This document shows positions 13,275 through 18,819 of a stretch of 18,819 nt of DNA, piece by piece. The number at the start of each line of letters is the position of its first letter. The stretch's first letter is position 1. Below the pieces are notes generated by a model. That model saw nothing but the letters and a program-made list of their open reading frames with translations. It was not told the DNA's origin and did not search any database. Source of the stretch: CAYYRI01 sp964474185 (GTDB taxonomy: Bacteria > Patescibacteriota > Minisyncoccia > Minisyncoccales > RBG-13-42-11); NCBI GenBank assembly GCA_964474185.1, contig CAYYRI010000006.1, forward strand, positions 1 through 18,819, written 5' to 3'. Position numbers and translations under genes: made by a program.

Positions 13275-13408
13275 CCCCGTTAGAAGTCTGTCATTTCTGG
13301 ATTGTATTTTAGTTACAGAATAGACAAACTTTATTTATTATTACCCCGTTATTACCTAGCATAAAAATTTTCTTTTGAAAATTTTTATGTCCAAGACTTC
13401 TAACGGGG
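13275..13408. mobile_element. MITE-like palindromic element with CATA flanks
   Basis: Terminal inverted repeats of 15 bp, CCCCGTTAGAAGTCT (13275-13289) and AGACTTCTAACGGGG (13394-13408), are perfect. They are flanked directly by CATA on both sides (13271-13274, 13409-13412), as expected for a 4-bp target duplication. Inside are a perfect 12-bp hairpin ATAAAAATTTTC-TTTT-GAAAATTTTTAT (13361-13388) and a second direct copy of TACCCCGTTA (13342-13351; first copy 13273-13282). The right terminal repeat can therefore pair with either copy. The element encodes no protein. It separates the membrane-protein gene from the TraD-like gene and abuts that gene's ATG. Confidence 0.7.
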
Positions 13409-13417
13409 CATATTTTT

Positions 13418-14731
13418 TTATTCCTCCGTTTCTATTGGAAGCTCTGACGGCTCTCCTCCCTTTTTCGCCTCCACCCTAGCCATGCCCGGCGCTCCGGCAG
13501 CTGCTTCTCCCGGGAAATGAAAGAGAGAAGCCAATTCTTCGGTATTCAACACGAACGTTCCTCCCGATCTCGGCCAAAACGTAGAAAGTCTTTTAATGTA
13601 GTTCCTGAATATTTTTCTGCATCTCAAATAATGGCGTCTCGTACGAAGAAGGTTTATCGGTAAAAACCAGTGCTTGTGGATTTTGGTCAATGTTGCTCCC
13701 AAGGGAATCAGGCCGTTAAGATTTAATGTCATATAAGAATTGAAAAAAGAAAGAGCCAACCTGAAGTTGGGCTTAAACCAAATATCTCTCTTGCCAAGAT
13801 AAATAAAACGAATATATGTATTAAAAAAAGGCTTGGATAATTTCCCCTCAAGGCCCAAAATTATTTCTCTTTCCCCGGGAGTAAGTTTCATTTCGGGAGG
13901 TATGATTTCTCTCACCTCTTCTTTTTCTTCCCCTGTTTTCCCGGTGATCAAAATTTGAGCCGCTTCCTGGATTATGGGTTTTTGTTTTGCTATTTCGGGC
14001 CTTCGGGCTAATTTATCTCTTAGTATTTTCCCTTCTTTAATCCAGGCATCAAAATGGGTCGTCCAATCGGAAGCAGTCGGAGAAGCGGAAATCTGAATCC
14101 ACATTTGTTCTCCGGGCTTTATTTTAGAAAAGGCTTCCAGCAACATGGCTACCGGATCAACTCTTTTTTCCTCTTTAAGTTCGTGCTCTGTTTCGAATTG
14201 AGTATAAGTTCTGATCGGATAATGGTCGTCTTTCAGCAATCTATAATCCGATGCGAAAAGGTCCCAGTCCTTATTGGGAATATTCTGGGGAACGTATTTC
14301 GTATAATCATCTGCTTCTTTAATTTCGGCTTCGGGATACTGGGAATAAATGGCGGACTCCACGGAATCGCGATAAGTGGCTCCGCATCTTACATAGAAAT
14401 GGGGTTCGCCGTCGATCGAAATAATCTCAAAATTAACCGAAAGTTGTATTTGTCCATCAATCCAGTATTCCCACCAATCGGGCGGATGGAAAGTGGCGCC
14501 ATGGATGCTTGCCATAACCGTCTCCATGGCCCTTATCGGTTTTAATATTTCTTTGGGCAGTTTAATCTCAAGCAAAACCCATTTTTGCTGACTCAACCAG
14601 TGATCAACCCTCCACCAATGATAAAGAAACCAAAAAGGCTTCCATAAAATAAAGGGCAAAGGAACCCACCACCAGTTTTTTAAGATTTGCCCGACAGTAG
14701 TTAAAATAAAAGAAAAAGAGGCTGCCGGCAT
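13418..14731 (-). CDS. Conserved membrane protein, likely partner of the TraD-like ATPase
   Basis: I do not recognise a characterised family. The 437 residues begin with a Trp/Pro-rich hydrophobic region (about 7-38, with KNWWWVPLPFILWKPFWFLY), giving one or two membrane helices. A mixed alpha/beta domain follows, including HFYVRCGATYRDSVESAIYS, QYPEAEIKEADDYTKYVPQN and MWIQISASPTASDWTTHFDA. Then come a basic helical region (LLRTRRHYLRCRKIFRNYIK) and an acidic, Ala/Gly-rich tail. The middle resembles the N-terminal domain that precedes the motor in some large CPR conjugation-like ATPases. With the downstream motor-only TraD-like gene it looks like a split version of one protein. It starts 6 bp after the sigma4/winged-helix gene. 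Role in DNA or protein transfer is inferred from context. Confidence 0.7.
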   Translation of the reverse strand: MPAASFSFILTTVGQILKNWWWVPLPFILWKPFWFLYHWWRVDHWLSQQKWVLLEIKLPKEILKPIRAMETVMASIHGATFHPPDWWEYWIDGQIQLSVNFEIISIDGEPHFYVRCGATYRDSVESAIYSQYPEAEIKEADDYTKYVPQNIPNKDWDLFASDYRLLKDDHYPIRTYTQFETEHELKEEKRVDPVAMLLEAFSKIKPGEQMWIQISASPTASDWTTHFDAWIKEGKILRDKLARRPEIAKQKPIIQEAAQILITGKTGEEKEEVREIIPPEMKLTPGEREIILGLEGKLSKPFFNTYIRFIYLGKRDIWFKPNFRLALSFFNSYMTLNLNGLIPLGATLTKIHKHWFLPINLLRTRRHYLRCRKIFRNYIKRLSTFWPRSGGTFVLNTEELASLFHFPGEAAAGAPGMARVEAKKGGEPSELPIETEE

Positions 14732-14737
14732 AAAATT

Positions 14738-15757
14738 TTACGCTTCTTTTATCGTATAGTTACCTTCGGAAGTCCTTAAAAAATAATTCTTATTGCTCAA
14801 GTTTAATAAAACGGTGTTTTTCTTGACTATTCTTTGTTCCAAAACTTTTTCTAAAATTTCTTCCCTGTCCAGAGGTTTTTGGGCGCTTTTTAAAACCTTG
14901 AAAATTACGTCCTTTACGTAGCCCCTCTCATATCCCCATTCTTTCAGGGCATAAATGCCTCTGCCAACCAAAACAAACCTGGAATCTTTTATCAGTTCAT
15001 TGTGAACAGTCTGGGGCAAGGCCGAATCGATAAGACTGGCTACTTCCGTAAAATGGAGGGGCTTATTTTCTTTTTTGAACACAAGATAGGCCTTGTCTTT
15101 CACCCCCCTCGGATTAATTTCCGGCCAATCGCGCAATCCGAAAAATCCTTCGGAATTTTTTTGAATTTTTTTGGAAATCTCCAAATAAGAAATTAATGTC
15201 TTCGGGTTAAAGGAAGCTAAGACGGCCAATTCCTTGAATTGAAGGGGCTCCCCTATTTTTTTGAGTTTTTCATGAATAACGCCTATGGCCCTTTTGGCGG
15301 TTCCCAAAGAATTCTGATTAATGGTCCACAAAGAATAAAAATCGTCCGTTTCACCGGCTCTTTCAAATTGTTCATTCAAATTCAGCAAAAAGAAAATCTG
15401 GTTTTTCCCGGTCTGTTTTTTTCCGCCGACTAATTCCAAAAGAAGCAAATCTTCTTTTTTAAGATCGCCCGATTTTTTAAAATAATCTTTGAAGCATTGA
15501 AAGATTTTTTGATATTTCTTATCGGTGATTTCCGGTTTTAGTCTTGAAATCGCGTCTTTTTCAATCTGGCGGACTCTTTCCCGGGTGATGCCGAATTCCT
15601 TGCCGATTGATTCAAGGGTTTCCCTTTCGGTCTCGTCCCCATCGGAAATTTTGTTAGATAAGGCAAACCGGCGGGAGAGAACCTCTCTTTGTCTTTGCGG
15701 CAAATCCTTCAAAAGATTGGAACAAATTTGCGAATAATTAAATTTCACCGTATTCAT
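14738..15757 (-). CDS. Sigma-70 region 4 protein with C-terminal winged-helix (HARE-HTH-like) domains
   Basis: A putative transcription regulator of 339 residues. Residues about 17-75 are a sigma region 4: LPQRQREVLSRRF, then ETLESIGKEFGITRERVRQI (47-66). That motif recognises -35 elements in sigma-70. Regions 1-3 are absent, so it cannot be a complete sigma factor. The rest holds about three repeated winged-helix modules (about 165-210, 219-270, 279-339), with hallmarks such as KPLHFTEVASLID, VLVGRGIYALKEWG and KPLDREEILEKVLEQ, as in the HARE-HTH domain of RNA polymerase delta. It heads the operon with the membrane protein, the TraD-like ATPase, pgk and the DHH gene. A promoter 7-35 bp before the ATG predicts a leaderless mRNA. 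Confidence 0.82.
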   Translation of the reverse strand: MNTVKFNYSQICSNLLKDLPQRQREVLSRRFALSNKISDGDETERETLESIGKEFGITRERVRQIEKDAISRLKPEITDKKYQKIFQCFKDYFKKSGDLKKEDLLLLELVGGKKQTGKNQIFFLLNLNEQFERAGETDDFYSLWTINQNSLGTAKRAIGVIHEKLKKIGEPLQFKELAVLASFNPKTLISYLEISKKIQKNSEGFFGLRDWPEINPRGVKDKAYLVFKKENKPLHFTEVASLIDSALPQTVHNELIKDSRFVLVGRGIYALKEWGYERGYVKDVIFKVLKSAQKPLDREEILEKVLEQRIVKKNTVLLNLSNKNYFLRTSEGNYTIKEA

Positions 15758-15763
15758 TCAATT

Positions 15764-15792
15764 ATTTTGGCATAATTTAACTGATTTGTCAA
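15764..15792 (-). promoter_or_regulatory. Predicted promoter of the sigma4/TraD-like/pgk operon
   Basis: On the minus strand a perfect -35 TTGACA (15792-15787) is followed by a 17-bp spacer and -10 CAAAAT (15769-15764; 4/6). Initiation about 7 nt on falls at or next to the ATG at 15757, so a leaderless transcript is predicted. It begins 2 bp after the secF stop. Confidence 0.6.
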
Positions 15793-15793
15793 T

Positions 15794-16684
15794 CTATCTC
15801 CTCTTTTTCAATTTCAGCCAGGCGAGCAACAAGGGAGGAGCCAGGAACAGAGACGTTAATGTGCCCACGATAATCCCAATAATCAAAGTTAAAGAAAAAT
15901 ACTTCAAAGTTTCTCCACCCAGGAAGAAAATGGCAAATAAAACCAAAAGCGTGCAGATTCCCGTGCTAAGCGAACGGGTAAATGTTTGGCTCAAGCTTTG
16001 ATTGAGGATTTGTTCGAAGTCCTCCTGTCTCTTCCGTGAAACATTCTCCCTTACCCTGTCAAAAACAATTACTTTATCATTTATCGTATAACCCAAAATT
16101 GTTAACAAAGCCGTCACTATGGGAATGCTAAATTGAACATTATAAAGTCTTCCCAGAAGACAAAAGATGCCTATGGGTATCAAAACGTCAAAAGTTAAAG
16201 TAATAATCGAAATTACTCCGTATTGAAAGCCGGAGAGCGGCCAGGAGGCCTTTCTAAAGGAAATGGCAATGTAAATTAACAGAGCCGCTAAAGAGATAAT
16301 AATTAAAATTATTGTTTTTTGTTTTAATTCTTTGCCTATAACCGGTCCCGTACTCTCGAAACGCTTTTCATTTACTTTTGAAAGCTCTCCTAATTTCGAA
16401 ATGATTTGCTGATGGACGTCTTCATTTATCTCTTTCATTCTGATAATTACTCCGTTTTCTTCGGTCGGCTGGATAGTAATATCTCCCAAATTCAAATCTT
16501 TTAATTTTTCTTGAATGACTTGATTTTCCGGCCTTGTTTCAAAATTAATTTCCAAAATACTGCCGCCGGTAAAATCGATCCCCGGTTTTAAGCCAAAATA
16601 AAAAATAGAAAATATGCTTCCCAAAAGTAAAATCCCGAAAAAAACAAAATAAATTATTTTATATTTTAGGAAATTAATCTGCAT
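15794..16684 (-). CDS. secF: Protein translocase subunit SecF
   Basis: An RND-type membrane protein that, with SecD, uses the proton or sodium gradient to complete Sec export. I chose the ATG at 16684 (MQINFLKYKIIYFVF), one base after the secD stop; the longer frame only reads back through secD. The 297 residues show TM1 (about 9-30), the periplasmic domain opening with LKPGIDFTGGSILEINF, and TM2-6 with the conserved TM4-5 region LTILGYTINDKVIVFDRVRE, which carries the transport Asp. Length is normal. The stop (TAG) is followed at once by the promoter of the next operon. Confidence 0.96.
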   Translation of the reverse strand: MQINFLKYKIIYFVFFGILLLGSIFSIFYFGLKPGIDFTGGSILEINFETRPENQVIQEKLKDLNLGDITIQPTEENGVIIRMKEINEDVHQQIISKLGELSKVNEKRFESTGPVIGKELKQKTIILIIISLAALLIYIAISFRKASWPLSGFQYGVISIITLTFDVLIPIGIFCLLGRLYNVQFSIPIVTALLTILGYTINDKVIVFDRVRENVSRKRQEDFEQILNQSLSQTFTRSLSTGICTLLVLFAIFFLGGETLKYFSLTLIIGIIVGTLTSLFLAPPLLLAWLKLKKRR

Positions 16685-16685
16685 G

Positions 16686-18038
16686 TTACCATAGCCATTT
16701 AATGTTTTCGAGCTTTGTCTTAATAAAAATTTTAAGAAAATTATTAGTGATGATGATCGCCGTAAACATGCCAATTAAGTTACCGATGACCAAAGTGAAG
16801 GCGAATCCTTTAACAAAACTGCTGCCAAGGCCAAAAAGGATTAAACCCACTAAAATAGTGGTCAGGTTTCCATCACGAATTGCCGGCCAAGCCCGCCTTA
16901 AACCAGCTTCGAGAGCGGCAAAATGATCCTTACCCGATTTAAGTTCTTCTCTGAATCTGGAAAAAATTAAAATATTGGCATCAACCGCCATGCCCATAGA
17001 CAGTAGAAAACCGGCAATACCCGCCAAGGTTAAGGTTACTGGAATCAATTTAAACAAAGAGAGTAAAAGAGTAACATAAATTATTAAAGAAATGGAGGCA
17101 AAAAACCCTGGAATCCTATAAAAGATAATCATATAACATAAAATAGCCAAAAATCCCAGTGCGCCGGCTTTTAAAGATTCATCTAAAGAAATCTTCCCCA
17201 AAGTGGGTCCTACCGTTTGTTGAGAAATCAAAGTAATCGGAACAGGCAAAGCGCCGGCATTCAAATTTCTCGCCAAATCCTGCGCTTCCTTGGTCGTAAA
17301 GGAACCCGTTATCTGGGCCTTGCCCCCCGAAATTGTTTCCTGAACCGTGGGAGCCGAAATCGGAACGCCGTCAATATAAATTGCCAAAGGCTTGCCGACG
17401 TTTCTTGCGGTTAATTCTTCAAAAATTTTTGAGCCCTCTTCGTTGAATTGAAGCAAAATTAAGGGCTTATAAGTCGTCTGGTCAAAACCAACCTCGGCTT
17501 TTTCCAAATATTTTCCGGTTAAAAGAGTGGATTTAAAGGGGTCTTCGATTTGCCCTTCTTTGGTTTCCGCCACTTTTTGATTTCTTTCTAAAATGGCCTG
17601 ATAATCTTCCTCTTCTTCCTTAAATTCCAAATAAGGAGTTTCCCCGATCATTTTAATGGCTTGGGCGGGATCTTTTATTCCGGCCATCTCTACAACCAAT
17701 CTGTAGTGGCCCGAGGCTTCCTGAGTCTGGACTAAGGGCTCCCTGACTCCGAAAATATTAATTCTTCTTTCAATTACGTCCCTCAATCCCTGTATCAAAG
17801 AATTGTAATCTTTTTCCTCGACGCCGGAAAAATCCGCTTCATAGACCAAATGAGTTCCGCCCTGCAAATCCAGCCCTAATTTGAAAGGGACGTCCCAAAA
17901 ATGAGGCAATTTCAAAGAAAACTTGGAATTAAAAAAATCAATCCCCTGATTAAGGTATTTTGGATAACTTAAATTGCCGGCAAAAAAAGCCAAAAGAAAA
18001 ATGAAAATAATAGTTATGTAAATTTTCTTTTTGAGCAT
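16686..18038 (-). CDS. secD: Protein translocase subunit SecD
   Basis: This is the partner of SecF in the accessory Sec export complex. The 450 residues have TM1 (about 6-25), domain D1 starting FKLGLDLQGGTHLVYEAD, and a first periplasmic domain with RRINIFGVREPLVQ and RLVVEMAGI. AIYIDGVPISAPTVQETISG and NLNAGALPVP follow, then TM2-6 with GMAVDANILIFSRFREELKS, where the conserved Asp drives ion coupling. It is shorter than E. coli SecD (615) but typical of Gram-positive and CPR versions. It is followed by secF with 1 bp between them. A palindromic element lies 48 bp upstream. Confidence 0.97.
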   Translation of the reverse strand: MLKKKIYITIIFIFLLAFFAGNLSYPKYLNQGIDFFNSKFSLKLPHFWDVPFKLGLDLQGGTHLVYEADFSGVEEKDYNSLIQGLRDVIERRINIFGVREPLVQTQEASGHYRLVVEMAGIKDPAQAIKMIGETPYLEFKEEEEDYQAILERNQKVAETKEGQIEDPFKSTLLTGKYLEKAEVGFDQTTYKPLILLQFNEEGSKIFEELTARNVGKPLAIYIDGVPISAPTVQETISGGKAQITGSFTTKEAQDLARNLNAGALPVPITLISQQTVGPTLGKISLDESLKAGALGFLAILCYMIIFYRIPGFFASISLIIYVTLLLSLFKLIPVTLTLAGIAGFLLSMGMAVDANILIFSRFREELKSGKDHFAALEAGLRRAWPAIRDGNLTTILVGLILFGLGSSFVKGFAFTLVIGNLIGMFTAIIITNNFLKIFIKTKLENIKWLW

Positions 18039-18086
18039 AATGCAATTGACCTATTTTAGCAAAAATTGAAATTAAAATCCAGCAAA

Positions 18087-18163
18087 CCCCGTAAGACAAC
18101 TTCGACAATATTTTCTCTAGAAAATATTACTATTGCGTAGCAAGTCGAAGTTGCTCTACGGGG
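18087..18163. repeat. Palindromic element with CCCCGTA/TACGGGG ends
   Basis: Terminal arms of 20 bp (18087-18106 and 18144-18163) are reverse complements at 17 of 20 positions: CCCCGTA...CAACTTCGAC / GTCGAAGTTG...TACGGGG. Inside is a perfect 9-bp hairpin AATATTTTC-TCTA-GAAAATATT (18107-18128). GTAGCAA just before the right arm can pair with TTGC-TCTAC inside it. Ends resemble those of the element at 13275-13408. Flanks are CAAA and CAAG. The last codons and stop of the DUF1614-like gene lie in the right arm. Confidence 0.68.
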
Positions 18164-18815
18164 CAAGTAGAGCGGAAATAATCCCCACTAAAAATATTCC
18201 GTCGAACACCCCCGCTCCGCCGATGGAAATAAATCCTCCGAATTTCCAAGCTCTTTTTAAATTTAAAATATCTGCCCCGATTAGCACTCCTAAGGTGCCG
18301 GAAATAAAAGCAGCAGGGGCCGAAAATGCAGGGGCTAGAATCATTGCGAAAATGGCCGAGAATACCGGAGGTATGATGGCCGGCAAAGAAATCCCTCTTC
18401 CGGGGACAACTCTGGCAAGGAATTTTGAAATAACAATCATTAAAAGGGTTGCGATCAAAATCGGTTTTAATTCAAAACCTAATTTTAAGGTTAAAAACAG
18501 GAAATAAAAGGAAAGCAAAATAGGGATAACCGCCCCTCCCAAATTAACGGCAATGCCCCGAGCCTCAACTTTGGGAGTCTGCCAAAGCCCGAAAAATCTC
18601 CGCTCCCTTACATATATTAATTTCTTTTTGGTCAGGGGGATATTCACGGCCGAACCGATTAAAATAGCCAACAGAATAAAGATCGTCATTCCGGATGAAA
18701 TTCCCAATTTTTCGAACCCTAAGATTACAATCTGAAAATAACCGAAAATAAAAAGAACGGGTAAAAAAAGAAGAAAAGCGATAAATATTAAAAAGGCAAC
18801 GGGGAAAAATATCAT
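18156..18815 (-). CDS. DUF1614-type multi-pass membrane protein
   Basis: An uncharacterised integral membrane protein resembling DUF1614 (COG4089). From the ATG at 18815 it has 219 residues, with about six or seven hydrophobic helices. The family-like C-terminal motif FISIGGAGVFDGIFLVGIIS is clear, as are an LIYVRERRFFGLWQTPK loop and a polar VPGRGISLP turn. The hydrophobic N-terminus fits the family start, but the frame stays open to the window edge, so a few upstream residues cannot be excluded. The stop TAG and final codons come from a palindromic element, which may have replaced the original 3' end. It precedes secD-secF on the same strand with a 117-bp gap. No function is known. Confidence 0.75.
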   Translation of the reverse strand: MIFFPVAFLIFIAFLLFLPVLFIFGYFQIVILGFEKLGISSGMTIFILLAILIGSAVNIPLTKKKLIYVRERRFFGLWQTPKVEARGIAVNLGGAVIPILLSFYFLFLTLKLGFELKPILIATLLMIVISKFLARVVPGRGISLPAIIPPVFSAIFAMILAPAFSAPAAFISGTLGVLIGADILNLKRAWKFGGFISIGGAGVFDGIFLVGIISALLAP

Positions 18816-18819
18816 ATTA

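Noticed and set aside
16685..16774. SecF extension by 30 residues to 16774
   Set aside because: It overlaps the end of secD in another frame; the ATG at 16684 begins the conserved SecF N-terminus one base after the secD stop.
1..18819. CRISPR array, rRNA or a classical defence island
   Set aside because: No regularly spaced direct repeats, rRNA motifs, cas genes or restriction genes were seen.

Overview
The window looks like a chromosomal segment from a Patescibacteria/CPR bacterium, probably Parcubacteria-like. This is inferred from gene content and style. The DNA is A+T-rich and densely packed, and almost every gene lies on the minus strand. Hallmarks are a TraD/VirD4-like ATPase with a C-terminal zinc ribbon next to a membrane partner of unknown function, a sigma-region-4 protein with winged helices, a truncated RecJ-like DHH protein, and tRNAs without an encoded CCA. 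TGA is a true stop: lepA, the RecJ-like gene and the TraD-like gene all end in it, and an RF2 with a TGA frameshift site is present. Code 11 therefore applies, not the TGA=Gly code.

Layout, left to right. 1-473 (+): the 3' end of a serine recombinase that runs into the 3' half of tRNA-Gln(CTG), so the left edge is probably the end of an integrated element. 441-3249 (-): prfB (with programmed frameshift), ftsE, ftsX, tRNA-Gln. 3289-4556 (-): a palindromic element, tRNA-Gly(CCC), a membrane bPH2/AlbA_2-like protein, tRNA-Thr(CGT) and an intrinsic terminator. 4557-5061: ftsB/divIC (-) divergent from a 34-residue membrane peptide (+). 5067-8303 (-): murJ, lepA and a cluster of hairpins. 8351-8822 (-): RNase P RNA with a consensus promoter. 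8826-9272 (-): rnhA. 9308-15792 (-): a likely operon of a sigma4/winged-helix protein, a membrane protein, a TraD-like ATPase, pgk and a RecJ-like DHH protein. 15794-18819 (-): a DUF1614-type membrane protein, secD and secF.

Most genes are housekeeping: division (FtsEX, FtsB), peptidoglycan precursor export (MurJ), translation (RF2, EF4, tRNAs, RNase P), secretion (SecDF), glycolysis (PGK) and nucleic-acid processing (RNase HI, DHH). The unusual parts are (i) the regulator/membrane protein/TraD-like ATPase trio joined to pgk, (ii) several palindromic insertions between and inside genes, including an in-frame one in pgk and a MITE-like unit with apparent 4-bp target duplications upstream of the TraD-like gene, and (iii) promoters placed so close to start codons that leaderless or near-leaderless mRNAs are predicted.
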